From an uncultured Desulfovibrio sp. (GTDB taxonomy: Bacteria > Desulfobacterota > Desulfovibrionia > Desulfovibrionales > Desulfovibrionaceae): DNA of 64,000 nt. The position numbers were made by a program, and so were the translations under genes. Positions 8,360 through 17,826 of this stretch are shown here, piece after piece (the first letter of the stretch is position 1; each line of letters opens with the position of its first letter). A model generated the notes under the pieces. That model saw only the letters and a list, made by a program, of their open reading frames with translations. It had not been told where the DNA came from and did not search any database. The stretch is taken from the NCBI RefSeq assembly GCF_902477725.1, contig NZ_CABSIF010000003.1:186001-250000 (forward strand), written 5' to 3'.

Positions 8360-11300
8360 TCAGAGCAGGCTGATCTGCTTTTGTTCCTTGCGGGTGCGCG
8401 TTGCCAGGGTGCTGTGCCGGCAGAATTCACAAATCTGGCCCATGAAGGGCGAGGGCTGCAAACGCAGGGTGCGGCCATAAAGAGTGCGCTGCGCGCAATG
8501 ACTGAGAAAAAGTGCCCGCGCCGCACGCGTCAGACCTACGTACAGCAGACGGCGTTCCTCGGCCTCGTTGTCCTCGCTTTGGGTGCTGCTGGTGGCGGCA
8601 TCCGCGGCAGGGAACAAAAGTTCACGGCGCAAAGGTAAAAGGCCGTCTTCAAGCCCCGGCAGAAAAACAGCCTGAAATTCAAGCCCCTTTGAAGCGTGCA
8701 AAGTCAGAATCTGCACACTCTCGGCCTTGGCGCGCACAAGCTCGGTTTCCTGAAGCCAGGCCAACTGCTCAAAAAAGCCCGTCCAGTGGCCGCTCTGGTG
8801 CCACAGACGGCACAGTTCGCGCCAAGGGCGGCTGCCGGTAAAGACTTCTCCAGCCCAGGGCTGTTCCGCAAGCCAGGGGAGCATGCGCTCCGGCGTAGGC
8901 AGGCTCTCTGCCGATGCCCAGCTTTGCGGCACTGCGCCCTGTCGCTCCTGCTCCTCAGTGGGCATTTGCGCAAAACCGCAATGAGAGCCAAGCAATCCCA
9001 GCAGGCGCGCGCATGTGGCGTCCTGCCAGAATCCATCTTGCGAGGGCGCGGCGCATGGTATCCCCGCCTGTTCAAGGGCAGCCCGCAAGGGGGGAATTTG
9101 CGCTTTCAGGCGAACAAGAACCGCAATGTCGCCCGGTGCCAGTGCTCCGGCCAGACCGTGCAGGTCGTCCCCCTTGCTGTGATCCAGCAGGGTGTGGGCC
9201 GTAGCGCCCAACAGATGTCGAACACGCTCGGCTACCCAGCGGGCCTCTGTGCGCTCATCGGGTGCGGAAAAGAGCCGCAGCTCAGCCGTGAGCGATTGCG
9301 CGGCCAGCAACGGGCCGCACTGCCCCTTGTGGAGCAGGAGGCTGCGAGCCATGTCCAGCACGCTCTGGCTGGAACGGAAGCTCTGCCCAAGGCGGAAGAC
9401 GTTCAGCCCCGGCCAGCAGGCGCGCAGGCTAATCTCGCTTTGGCCCGTAACGCCACGGAAGCCGTAAATAGCCTGATCCGGGTCGCCAATGCCGAAAAAT
9501 CCATGACCATCTGCAGGCAGCAAGGCGCGAACAATGGCAAGCTGCACAGCCGAAAGATCCTGTACTTCATCTACCAGCACGTGCTGCGGGCGCTCATTTT
9601 CGGGCAGGGTGCGGGCGTGCTCCAGCCACCAGTCCAGAAGGTCGGCGTAGTCCACATAACGCTGCCCCATATTCTTGCGCGCAGCGTAGTTGGCAGCAGC
9701 TCGGGCCAGAGGGCTTTGAGCAGGCTCCTGGGCAAGAACACCACCCTCACGCGCCAGCGCAAGGGCATCCCACAGTTTGCGCGCATCGCGCTTTTCTAGT
9801 TCCGGATTCGCCAGATAAAACAGATTGAGCGCGGCATCCTCGCCAAGCAGCAGGGGAAGATTGTCGGCGCTGGCGGCGCGCAGGGCCGCCCAGGCCATGC
9901 CGTGCAGCGTATCGCACTGCGGTAGCGCAGCTTGCGAGGTACCCTCAAAGGCCTTGGCCAGTCTCTCTCGCAGTTCATCCGCAGCGCGCCGCGTAAAGGT
10001 GACGGCCAGCACCCTGCGCATGTCCGCGGCCTGTTCCACAAGCCATTGCAAACGGCCCACCAGAACGCGGGTTTTGCCCGCGCCAGGGCCAGCCAGCACC
10101 AGCACTGGCGCTGGGCCCGCTGCAAGCGCCGTCTGCTGCTCGTCAGAATAGGCAAAGGCCTGCGCAGGTGTGTCAGTTTTAGCTGCGGATTTTACCGCAG
10201 AAAAATTGCTTGTGGCTCCTGTGGTGGTATCACCCGCAAGGAGGAGGCTGGCGCGGCGCACCCGCACGGATGCGGGCTGTGCGGCAGTTGCCTGCGCATT
10301 CGCAGCCTCTGGCGGATCAGCCTTTTTGCGTCCCCGCTTGGCAGGAGCCTTTACGCCCGGCAGGGTGCCGCGCGCATCGGCCAGTTCCTCTGGGGAGAAA
10401 ACGCGCACAGTGCCGTATTCGCCGTCATAGCCGCCTTCGCGGTAGACCTGACCGCGCCGCATGCGGGCCACAGCTTCGCCCAGCGGCTCCCAGTGAGCGC
10501 GGATGTCTGCTTCCGGCAGGCTGCAAAGGATATCCAGCTCCGGCCCCAGTTCGCGCAGCAGGCTGCTGTAACGTTCCTGCACCCGGCGCGATGCCGGGCC
10601 AACGCCGAGGATTTCACCCACGACTTCGGCCAGCGGAATCAGTGGGCGCACTTCCGGTTCGCGCGGGAGTTCCGGCGTGGTTTCCCTGTCTGCCAGTTCC
10701 AGCACCCGGTGCAGTACGCCGACAGTGAGCGGCTTGCCGCAGACCGGGCAGATATTGTTAAGGGCCAGCGATTCTTTAGGTTCCAGCACCACGTTGCAAG
10801 CGCGGTGCCCGTCAAGGTGGTATTTGCCTTCATCAGGATAGAATTCCATGGTGCCGAGAAAGCGGCAGTCCAGATTGCTCTGGTCTTCTCGCCGGGCAGA
10901 GGCGCGCAGGGCCGCGAACATGCCCGCATAGCTGGGGCGGCCCGCAAACAGATTGGCCTCGCGCCCAAGGTTGGCCCCGGAATGCGCGTCTGAATTGGAC
11001 ACAAGGGCGTAGCCGTCAAGCCTGCTGATCAGGCGGTTCATGGCAGGGTCGGACGAAAGGCCCGTTTCCAGCGCAAAGATATGCTCCGAAAGATCGCCGT
11101 AGCAGTCTTCCAACCTGTCAAAGCCTGATTTGGAGCCGAAAAGCGCAAACCAGGGCGTCCACACATGGGCGGGAATCATCACCGAACCGGGCGCGCATTC
11201 CAGCATGATTTCAAGCAGGTCGCGCGAGTCCAGCCCCAGAATGGGGCGGCCATCGGCATTGAGGTTGCCGATCTGCGCCAGCCGCAACGAAAGGCGCTCT

Positions 11301-11671
11301 GCATCCTCAAGGGTGGGCACAAACACAAGGTTGTGCACCTTGCGCACCTTGCCGCCTCGTTTATATATGGAGCTGATTTCCGTCTGCAGCAAAAACAGCG
11401 GAGCGGTGGATTCCTGCAAGCCCGGGCCAGCCTTGGCATCCATGAACTCAAGCGTTTCCGGCTCAACCGCCAGCTTATAGAGGCCCGTGTGTTCGTCCAG
11501 CACGAGCTGCTCCGCCAGTTCCGCCCGCCACTGGGGGTGCGTAAAATCCCCGGTGCCCAGTACGTTGATACCTTTGCAGCGCGCCCAGGCCGCTAGATGG
11601 CGAGGATTGAGAGCCTTGCTTGTAGCGCGCGAGAAACGGGAATGGATGTGCAGATCAGCTATAAAATTCAT
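8360..11671 (-). CDS. Fusion of a PHP-type (EndoQ/TIGR00375-like) nuclease domain with a UvrD/Rep helicase
   Basis: A 1103-residue DNA-processing protein. The N-terminal part (about 1-420) is PHP-like with metal-binding His and Asp residues (IADLHIHSRFSRA, GTGDFTHP, SNSDAHSG) and a CPVC zinc-type motif near 315, as in the EndoQ-like family that nicks DNA beside deaminated bases. A low-complexity basic linker (about 450-510) leads to a superfamily 1 helicase with Walker A (GPGAGKT), motif II (VLVDEVQDLSA), motif IV-like GDPDQAIYGFRG and motif VI (LLYVGLTRAARALF). The helicase part is about 580 residues, shorter than full UvrD. It probably couples nicking to unwinding in base-damage repair; that role is inferred. 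Confidence 0.85.
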   Translation of the reverse strand: MNFIADLHIHSRFSRATSKALNPRHLAAWARCKGINVLGTGDFTHPQWRAELAEQLVLDEHTGLYKLAVEPETLEFMDAKAGPGLQESTAPLFLLQTEISSIYKRGGKVRKVHNLVFVPTLEDAERLSLRLAQIGNLNADGRPILGLDSRDLLEIMLECAPGSVMIPAHVWTPWFALFGSKSGFDRLEDCYGDLSEHIFALETGLSSDPAMNRLISRLDGYALVSNSDAHSGANLGREANLFAGRPSYAGMFAALRASARREDQSNLDCRFLGTMEFYPDEGKYHLDGHRACNVVLEPKESLALNNICPVCGKPLTVGVLHRVLELADRETTPELPREPEVRPLIPLAEVVGEILGVGPASRRVQERYSSLLRELGPELDILCSLPEADIRAHWEPLGEAVARMRRGQVYREGGYDGEYGTVRVFSPEELADARGTLPGVKAPAKRGRKKADPPEAANAQATAAQPASVRVRRASLLLAGDTTTGATSNFSAVKSAAKTDTPAQAFAYSDEQQTALAAGPAPVLVLAGPGAGKTRVLVGRLQWLVEQAADMRRVLAVTFTRRAADELRERLAKAFEGTSQAALPQCDTLHGMAWAALRAASADNLPLLLGEDAALNLFYLANPELEKRDARKLWDALALAREGGVLAQEPAQSPLARAAANYAARKNMGQRYVDYADLLDWWLEHARTLPENERPQHVLVDEVQDLSAVQLAIVRALLPADGHGFFGIGDPDQAIYGFRGVTGQSEISLRACWPGLNVFRLGQSFRSSQSVLDMARSLLLHKGQCGPLLAAQSLTAELRLFSAPDERTEARWVAERVRHLLGATAHTLLDHSKGDDLHGLAGALAPGDIAVLVRLKAQIPPLRAALEQAGIPCAAPSQDGFWQDATCARLLGLLGSHCGFAQMPTEEQERQGAVPQSWASAESLPTPERMLPWLAEQPWAGEVFTGSRPWRELCRLWHQSGHWTGFFEQLAWLQETELVRAKAESVQILTLHASKGLEFQAVFLPGLEDGLLPLRRELLFPAADAATSSTQSEDNEAEERRLLYVGLTRAARALFLSHCAQRTLYGRTLRLQPSPFMGQICEFCRHSTLATRTRKEQKQISLL

Positions 11672-11725
11672 AATTCACCCTGTGGGGATGGAATCTGTGC
11701 GGGATTGATCACGGTAAAGCCTGCG

Positions 11726-12583
11726 TCAGGCCAACCAGGGGCAGAAGCGTAAGGCCTGTGCAGACCACCGAGGCCCGCCCTTGCCGCAACCCATGACTCC
11801 ACTACTGGTTTCAGGGCTGCCATTGACGGATGCCCCGGTGTGCAGCGTCAGCGGCGCTTCAATCACGGTTTCGTGTGCGGCATTCTTGCGGGCCAGCGCG
11901 AGAATCCGCAAAGCGGGTTTTGTCCTGTGCGTCCGTACGGGCAGCAGGAGGCGCAGGCCAAGGCCCGCATCGTTCAAGGCCGTGCACAATTGCGGCAAGG
12001 CCGAGGCATCATAGATGCAGCAAAAACAGCCCTGGTGCCGCAGCAGAGCTGCCGCAGCTCGGCAGAATAGCTGGAGCACGTATTCCCGATTTTCCTCGCC
12101 CTGTGCGCCACGCAGTGCCCGTTCGCGCATATGGCGGGGCGAGGGCCTCCCGGCTACTCCATAGGGCGGGTTTGCCAGAACCAGATCAAACTTTCCGGCA
12201 TGGCTGACTCTTGTTGCGTCTGCCTGCTCTGCCAAGAGCTTTTTGTCGGCCAGATCAGCTTCGGCAAAGCGCAGCCTGTCTGTCAAGCCAAGGCCCACGG
12301 CATTGGCAGCGGCGGCCCGCACAAGCGGCGCTTCCCTGTCCAGCCCCAGCCCGGTAATGCCAGGGCAACGCAAGGCCAGCCCCAGCAGGGCAGCCCCGCA
12401 GCCGCAGCCAAGTTCTGCTGCTGTCAGATGCACCTGACGTGGCGCGTTCAGGCTTTCCACGTGCCGGGCGGCAAAGGCAGCCAGCAGGAGCGCGTCCGCG
12501 CCAAAGCGCAGACTGCCCTCCGGCTGCTCCAGCCCGCGTGGAAAAAGCTGTCGGGCGCTGTAAGATGGTTCATCCGTGTGCAT
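11726..12583 (-). CDS. TrmN6-like tRNA adenine-N6 methyltransferase
   Basis: A 285-residue class I SAM-dependent methyltransferase. It has the glycine-rich SAM loop (AELGCGCGAALLGLAL), the acidic end of strand 2 (GLDREAPLV) and the NPPY catalytic motif (LVLANPPYG) typical of enzymes that methylate an exocyclic amino group. The N-terminus (FPRGLEQPEGSLRFGADALLLAAF) matches the layout of the YfiC/TrmN6 family, which modifies A37 of tRNA-Val in E. coli. It is longer than YfiC because of a C-terminal tail. The family is clear; the RNA target is inferred. Confidence 0.8.
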   Translation of the reverse strand: MHTDEPSYSARQLFPRGLEQPEGSLRFGADALLLAAFAARHVESLNAPRQVHLTAAELGCGCGAALLGLALRCPGITGLGLDREAPLVRAAAANAVGLGLTDRLRFAEADLADKKLLAEQADATRVSHAGKFDLVLANPPYGVAGRPSPRHMRERALRGAQGEENREYVLQLFCRAAAALLRHQGCFCCIYDASALPQLCTALNDAGLGLRLLLPVRTHRTKPALRILALARKNAAHETVIEAPLTLHTGASVNGSPETSSGVMGCGKGGPRWSAQALRFCPWLA

Positions 12584-12601
12584 TGGGGCTTCCTGCGCCG
12601 G

Positions 12602-12640
12602 AAAAAGGCCGCCGACAGAACATGGTTTCTGACGGCGGCC
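12602..12640 (-). terminator. Rho-independent terminator of the U32 gene
   Basis: Arms of about 14 bp with one mismatch (GGCCGCCG-ACAGAA against TTCTG-A-CGGCGGCC). On the minus strand they are followed by TTTTT. It lies 65 bases past the stop at 12707. Confidence 0.8.
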
Positions 12641-12706
12641 CGCAAGTATGTGTCAGGATGCTGCGAATGCGGTCAGCCCCCCCCGATGTTTGGGGAGACA
12701 TGCCTG

Positions 12707-14935
12707 CTACAGCAGATCCCCTTCCCAGTTGAACAGGCTCTTGCGCCGCATTTCAGGCACAGAGGCCGGCGGATTTTCCTGCATGTGCGCAAAGAAACCG
12801 TATCCCGCCGAGAGCAGTTCCTGCCTTTTGGCGGTGATATCCAAGGGCCAGCCGGGATAAATCCAGATGTTGCCGCCGTACTGCCGCGCCCAGAATGGTT
12901 CGCCCATGGGGCTGAGGAATGGCTCGTTGGGTTTGACGCCCAACATGCCGAAACGGCTGATGCCCACGGGCCAGTAACCGGAAAGCACCACGCCAAGCGG
13001 CAGGGGGCTTTGCGCGGGCAGGGCCAGCATGTCCTCCCGCGCCAGTTCAGGGCTTACAAACGCGCCCGAAAATCCCATACTGGCAAGTATGCCAAGGGCC
13101 GAGGCATTGGCCGCGTTACAGAAAGGCCCGGCTAACAGGTCGGCGTTTTCTTCAAGCTGTTCGGGGAACAATCCGCGCTGCCACGGAGCGTTGCACACAA
13201 AATGTCGCGCGCCGTCACGCCACAGCCGCCCGATGGAGCGCCGGATGGTTTCTTCTTCGTCAGGCCAGATAACCGGCGGCAGCCACCAGCACATGCGCGG
13301 AGCAACCGTGCGCGAAAGATCGGCGCTGCGTGCCGAAAGCCAGAGGGCCTGCAACTGGCTGCGGCCGGTGCGTGTCTCCTTGCCATGGGGCACGCTCGAG
13401 CGCACGTACATGTCGGGCCGGGTTTTGGCCTTGATGGGCTTGGGCAGACGCGGATCGCTTTCCACGGCCTTGCTGGGGCGGGAGGGCATGGCCTCAAGGC
13501 GCGCCTGCCAGCTTTTGATGATGCGCATAAGCTCGGGTTCGCGCCGGTCTATAAGAAAAACGGGCGTACCAGCCTTGGGCGTCTTGTGCTTGGGCAGGCG
13601 CAGGGTAAGGCTGCCGCCCTTGGGAATACGCCGGGTTACGGGCATGGTGGCATGCCAGCGCTCGTCTTCAACGCCCACGCGCAGGTAATCCTGCGGCAGT
13701 AGTTCAAAGAAGGGCTTGAGCGTTATGCCGCCTTCTGGTTCAATGCGAATTTTGCCCGCCAGCAGGCCGGAACTGGTCTGACCGTCCGGCATTGTGGGGA
13801 TGGTATGGTCCTTCTGCGGCAAAAAGCGCGCGCGGGATGAGGGTCGCCCCAGCGACATCTGCAAAATTTCTTCCGCAGCCTTGCGGGCCTGCGCATCACC
13901 GGGGTTGTCACGCAGCATGCGGTAGGCCGTGACCACGTGGTACACGTAGTGCGGACCTTTCTTGCGGCCTTCGATCTTCCACGACACAAGGTGGGGGATA
14001 TTCAGCAGGGTTTTTGCCAGCACATCCAGCGAAAGGTCGAGGCAGGAGAACCAGCGCCCGTTGTGCTCCTTGCCGCGTATCTGCCCGCGTGAGCTTGGGC
14101 GGCGGGGCGCGTCAAAAGATTCGTTGCGGCGGTCGTCGGCCTTGCCACGCCCATCACGCCCGGTGCGGTTTTTGCGGGCAATGTCCATGCGCGACTGTTC
14201 CTGGCGCATGCGGTCCTGTTCCTCACGTTCCGCATTGCGCACAAGGGCAATGGCCGCAGGGCCGCCCTGGCGGTACACGCGGCGGCAAGGCTGTACGCAG
14301 CGGCCACGCAGGCCGCTTTTGCCGCCCATGTAGCTCGACCAGTAGCAACGGCCCGAAACGCAGTAGCAGAGCGCGCCGTGAACAAAACATTCAAGGTCAA
14401 GGCCTTCGGGGCAGGCCTCGCCCATGGTGCGGATTTCATCAATGGAAAGCTCGCGCGGCAGGATAACGCGGTTGGCGCCGAGTTTCTTGGCCTGCACAAG
14501 GCTTTCCGGATGGGTGAGGTTGGCAAGGGTGGAAAGATAAAGCCCGCCCTCAAAACCAGCCTGGCGCGCCAGATCCAGCATGGCCAGATCCTGCACGATA
14601 AGCCCGTCGGGCCTGACCTGACGGGCAAGGCGCGCCGCCAGCCGATAGGCCTGTGCTGGCTCGTTGGGCTTGACCAGGGTATTCATGGCCACGTAAACGC
14701 GGGCGTTTTCCGCATGGGCAAGGTCTGTCAGGCGCGAAAGTTCCGTCAGGCCAAAGTTTTCTGCCTGCATGCGGGCAGAAAAATGTTTGAGGCCCAGATA
14801 GATGGCGTCTGCCCCGGCGGCAAGAGCGGCCAGGAATGAAGGCGCGTCGCCCGCCGGAGCCAGAATTTCGGGCCGGGCGGGCGTGGGGGCGGATATGCTC
14901 AGATGATCCGCAGATGTGGAGAAAGTGTCGTTCAT
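12707..14935 (-). CDS. Peptidase U32 family protein (RlhA-like Fe-S protein)
   Basis: A 742-residue U32 protein. The TIM-barrel-like first half contains PAGDAPSFLAALAAGADAIYLGL and the U32 signature with clustered cysteines (ECFVHGALCYCVSGRCYWSS, then GRCVQPCRR). U32 members in E. coli are Fe-S proteins that hydroxylate RNA (RlhA, TrhP, UbiUV), so a peptidase role is doubtful. An Arg/Asp-rich insertion (about 235-300) follows the cysteine cluster and is unlike the rest of the protein. The gene start overlaps the epimerase stop by four bases (ATGA), so the two are co-translated. The substrate RNA is unknown. Confidence 0.85.
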   Translation of the reverse strand: MNDTFSTSADHLSISAPTPARPEILAPAGDAPSFLAALAAGADAIYLGLKHFSARMQAENFGLTELSRLTDLAHAENARVYVAMNTLVKPNEPAQAYRLAARLARQVRPDGLIVQDLAMLDLARQAGFEGGLYLSTLANLTHPESLVQAKKLGANRVILPRELSIDEIRTMGEACPEGLDLECFVHGALCYCVSGRCYWSSYMGGKSGLRGRCVQPCRRVYRQGGPAAIALVRNAEREEQDRMRQEQSRMDIARKNRTGRDGRGKADDRRNESFDAPRRPSSRGQIRGKEHNGRWFSCLDLSLDVLAKTLLNIPHLVSWKIEGRKKGPHYVYHVVTAYRMLRDNPGDAQARKAAEEILQMSLGRPSSRARFLPQKDHTIPTMPDGQTSSGLLAGKIRIEPEGGITLKPFFELLPQDYLRVGVEDERWHATMPVTRRIPKGGSLTLRLPKHKTPKAGTPVFLIDRREPELMRIIKSWQARLEAMPSRPSKAVESDPRLPKPIKAKTRPDMYVRSSVPHGKETRTGRSQLQALWLSARSADLSRTVAPRMCWWLPPVIWPDEEETIRRSIGRLWRDGARHFVCNAPWQRGLFPEQLEENADLLAGPFCNAANASALGILASMGFSGAFVSPELAREDMLALPAQSPLPLGVVLSGYWPVGISRFGMLGVKPNEPFLSPMGEPFWARQYGGNIWIYPGWPLDITAKRQELLSAGYGFFAHMQENPPASVPEMRRKSLFNWEGDLL

Positions 14936-15948
14936 ATTTTATAATACTCTTTGTACCAGGCCACAAAGCGGGCTATACCCTCGCTGAGAGGCGTGGAAGG
15001 GGCAAAGCCGGTGGCGGCGGTGAGGTCGTCAATATTGGCCCAGGTGGATTCAACATCGCCCGGTTGCATGGGCAGAAGTTCCTTGCGGGCCTTCATGCCA
15101 AGGGCGTCTTCAAGGGTGCTGATGAAATCGTTGAGTTCCACCGTATTGTTGTTGCCTATGTTGTAGATGCGCCAGGGTGCGGAGCTGCTGGCGGGGTTGG
15201 GATTTGCGGGGTCAAAGTCCGGGTCGGGCTGCGGGGCCAGCGGCAGCAAACGCACCACGCCCTCGATGATGTCGTCGATATAGGTAAAATCGCGGCGCAT
15301 GCGCCCCTCGTTGAACACTTTGATGGGTTCGCCGCGCACAATGGCGGTGGTGAACAGGTGCAGGGCCATATCCGGCCTGCCCCAGGGGCCGTATACCGTA
15401 AAGAAGCGCAATCCCGTGCAGGGAATGCGGAACAGATGGCTGTAGGAATGGGCCATCAGTTCGTTGCTTTTCTTGGTGGCGGCGTACAGGCTGACCGGGT
15501 GGTCAACATTATGGTGCACACTGTAGGGCCGTGCGGTATTCATGCCATACACGGAAGAAGACGAGGCAAAAAGCAGATGCCCCACCTTGTTCTGGCGGCA
15601 ACCTTCAAGAATATGCCCAAAGCCCAGCAGGTTGGCATTGAGGTACGATTCCGGGTTCTGGAGGCTGTAGCGCACGCCAGCCTGCGCCGCAAGGTTGACC
15701 ACATGGGTAAATCCTTCGCGGGCAAACAGGGCGGTCATTGCCGGGCCATCGGCCATGTCCAAAAGTTCAAAGCGGAAGCGCTGCGCCTCCGGCATGGCGG
15801 CAAGTTGGGCCAGACGGTCTTTTTTTAGTTGCACATCGTAATAGTCGTTGCAATTATCAACGCCCACCACGCTGTGCCCATCGGCCAGAAGCCGTTGGGA
15901 AAGATGGTATCCAATAAAGCCCGCTGCGCCTGTTACCAGAACATGCAT
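14932..15948 (-). CDS. UDP-glucuronate 4-epimerase-like NAD-dependent sugar epimerase
   Basis: A 338-residue extended short-chain dehydrogenase. It has GAAGFIG for NAD binding, the SSSSVYG catalytic Ser region and the YAATK Tyr/Lys pair. The MHVLVTGAAGFIGYHL start and the VDNCNDYYDVQLKKDRL segment resemble UDP-glucuronate/galacturonate 4-epimerases of surface polysaccharide pathways. The frame is open far upstream, but the ATG at 15948 has GGGAGG five bases before it and starts the Rossmann strand, so I rejected the longer version. It is the first gene of a pair with the U32 gene, although no common function is obvious. Confidence 0.88.
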   Translation of the reverse strand: MHVLVTGAAGFIGYHLSQRLLADGHSVVGVDNCNDYYDVQLKKDRLAQLAAMPEAQRFRFELLDMADGPAMTALFAREGFTHVVNLAAQAGVRYSLQNPESYLNANLLGFGHILEGCRQNKVGHLLFASSSSVYGMNTARPYSVHHNVDHPVSLYAATKKSNELMAHSYSHLFRIPCTGLRFFTVYGPWGRPDMALHLFTTAIVRGEPIKVFNEGRMRRDFTYIDDIIEGVVRLLPLAPQPDPDFDPANPNPASSSAPWRIYNIGNNNTVELNDFISTLEDALGMKARKELLPMQPGDVESTWANIDDLTAATGFAPSTPLSEGIARFVAWYKEYYKI

Positions 15949-16095
15949 GAGAACCTCCCAGTGTGCATGCAGGCAAAGTAAGCCAGATGCGCGTTCTGGG
16001 CAAGAGCGGCGCGAAACGGTGAAATCCTTGTTTCGGGGTATGGGGGCTTGCGGGAAAAAGCGCCGCATCGTATGTTTTGGGGACCGAGGTAACGA

Positions 16096-17094
16096 ATGCA
16101 GAAAGCAGAGAATAAAGGATCCGAAGCGCAAGGCAAGTCCGCATCTTCTGCGGATAAAGGCCGCCGTCAGGATCGCGCCGCCTGGTACGCTGGCCCGTAC
16201 AAGGACGCGCTTATATATCTTATGGTCGCCATCTTTTTTGTAGAGATGATTGTCGGCGGCATTTCTTTTTTTTACGGCGTCATGCATGCCGCGCCGGATG
16301 TTCCCAGCGGCCCGCCGCTGGCGCGTTTCCCCTGGCTTGGCTGGGCCGTGGCCGCGGTGCTCGCCCCTGTGGGGCTGATGCTCATTGTGCACCTTTCCGG
16401 CACCTGGGTTTCGCGCTATCTGGGGCGCGAGGACAGCATGCAGGGCGGGCAGGGAGCAGGGCAGGCGGCGGACGATGAGCAGGTTCCTGAACGGCTGCGC
16501 CGTTTCTATGCCATAATCCGCAATGCGCCCACGGTGGTTTTGCTGCTGGGCATCATGCTGCTGGGTGCGGGATTGTTTTTTGTGGACGGGGCTTTCTCTG
16601 CCCTGATGCGCCTTGGCGGCGCGCTGGCAGAATATATCCCCTGGATTGCGGGCAGTCTGGCCGCACTTATTGCCGTGTGCTATCTGGTGCACCGCTGGTT
16701 TGTGTACCGGCATCACCGCATGCAGCAGGAATATGAATACCGACGCGAAGTGCTTGAGCGCACGGGCATCGTGCTGGTGGACAAGGGTTGCATACCCCTG
16801 CCGCAAAATGAGGTGCAGCGTCTGGCTCTTGGTGGGCATGTGGTGGAGGCGCAGGCCTTGCCCCCGGCCCTTGACGCCGAAGCTGCATCGGGTGATGGCG
16901 CAGCTAACGGGAATGGAGCAGCAGGGCATGATGACGATGTGACCGATGCGGAAATTATCAGCCCCGACACGGCAGCTTCGGCTGAAGATAAGGCTGACAC
17001 GACCCCTGCGGACAGCGCAGCCAGTCCCGCTGACGCGTCAAAGCCCGTGGCCTCCGCAACCGATGAGGCTGAAAAGCCCCGCAAGCAAGGTTAA
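16096..17094 (+). CDS. Conserved polytopic membrane protein of unknown function
   Basis: A 332-residue protein with a charged N-terminus, about four membrane segments (roughly 40-62, 76-100, 140-165, 180-205) and a long C-terminal Ala/Asp/Glu-rich, low-complexity tail from about 250. The arrangement (RHHRMQQEYEYRREVLERTG after the last segment) suggests a cytoplasmic coiled region. It is transcribed away from the epimerase across a 147-base divergent gap. I do not recognise a family with known function. Confidence 0.75.
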   Translation: MQKAENKGSEAQGKSASSADKGRRQDRAAWYAGPYKDALIYLMVAIFFVEMIVGGISFFYGVMHAAPDVPSGPPLARFPWLGWAVAAVLAPVGLMLIVHLSGTWVSRYLGREDSMQGGQGAGQAADDEQVPERLRRFYAIIRNAPTVVLLLGIMLLGAGLFFVDGAFSALMRLGGALAEYIPWIAGSLAALIAVCYLVHRWFVYRHHRMQQEYEYRREVLERTGIVLVDKGCIPLPQNEVQRLALGGHVVEAQALPPALDAEAASGDGAANGNGAAGHDDDVTDAEIISPDTAASAEDKADTTPADSAASPADASKPVASATDEAEKPRKQG

Positions 17095-17139
17095 TTGCTG
17101 ATATGGCACCATATTGTTCAGCACGAATGCGGCGGAAGC

Positions 17140-17514
17140 ATGAGCATACCCATACCAGGTAAACCTGTTCGAGGTTCCCGCAGCGGCGTGCCGCTCATGG
17201 CGCTGTTTGACCTGCTGGGCAAACGGTGGGCCATGGGCGTTATCTGGCAACTGCGCAAGGGCCCGGCCACATTCCGCGGCTTGCAGGAGGCCTGCGAATC
17301 CATATCCCCAGCGGTACTCAACAGCCGCTTGAAAGAACTGCGCGAGGCAAAACTCGTGTGCACCACCAATGACGGCTATGCTCTGACAGGCATGGGTGTG
17401 GAGTTGAGCCTTCTTCTGGAGCCATTTGGAGCCTGGGCCATTACCTGGGCTATGGAAGTGGCCCCGGAGGAGGCCGAACGCTGGAGCGAACTGCTCAGCA
17501 AAAGGCTCGCGTAG
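17140..17514 (+). CDS. HxlR-family winged-helix transcriptional regulator
   Basis: A 124-residue regulator. The HxlR domain is seen as ALFDLLGKRWAMGVIWQL, then GPATFRGLQEACESISPAVLNSRLKELREA (recognition region) and the wing (LVCTTNDGYALTGMGVEL). The open frame begins earlier at a TTG, but ATG 17140 with GGAA upstream gives the normal family length. HxlR proteins often respond to aldehydes or redox-active compounds and control nearby genes; here the convergent tautomerase gene, which has an inverted repeat in its upstream region, is a possible target. Confidence 0.85.
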   Translation: MSIPIPGKPVRGSRSGVPLMALFDLLGKRWAMGVIWQLRKGPATFRGLQEACESISPAVLNSRLKELREAKLVCTTNDGYALTGMGVELSLLLEPFGAWAITWAMEVAPEEAERWSELLSKRLA

Positions 17515-17549
17515 CCTCCTCCGGGGATTCCTGCATAATAGGGCCGCGA

Positions 17550-17747
17550 CTATTGCTGCGCAGCCTTGATGGCCTTGAGCGTCCGGCCTCCCAGACCGAT
17601 GGCATCGGTTGCGTATTCCTCAACAAATACCACAAACTTTTCCTGCGGAACGGACGTTGCCGCCACTGCGGCTGCGGTCAGGCCTTCAATCAGGTTCTTC
17701 TTCACTTCTTCCGTTGTGCTGTGCATGGCTATGGTGATGACGGGCAT
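17550..17747 (-). CDS. 4-oxalocrotonate tautomerase family protein
   Basis: A 65-residue protein beginning MPVITIAMHS. After Met removal the Pro1 that acts as catalytic base in this superfamily is at the N-terminus. The start at 17747 is fixed by this Pro and by GGAG seven bases upstream; the longer frame to 17807 would hide it. The length fits small tautomerases (about 60-75 residues) that act as hexamers. The natural substrate is unknown. It converges with the HxlR gene with 35 bases between stops. Confidence 0.88.
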   Translation of the reverse strand: MPVITIAMHSTTEEVKKNLIEGLTAAAVAATSVPQEKFVVFVEEYATDAIGLGGRTLKAIKAAQQ

Positions 17748-17826
17748 GATTTGCTCCTTGTCGTTTGATCTTGCGGCTTGCGCTCCGCATATTTTGCGAA
17801 ACTGCAAGCAAAGGTAGTGTTCTTGC

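Noticed and set aside
15949..16929. Upstream extension of the epimerase frame
   Set aside because: The added 327 residues have no similarity and overlap the divergent membrane protein gene. The start at 15948 has an excellent ribosome site.
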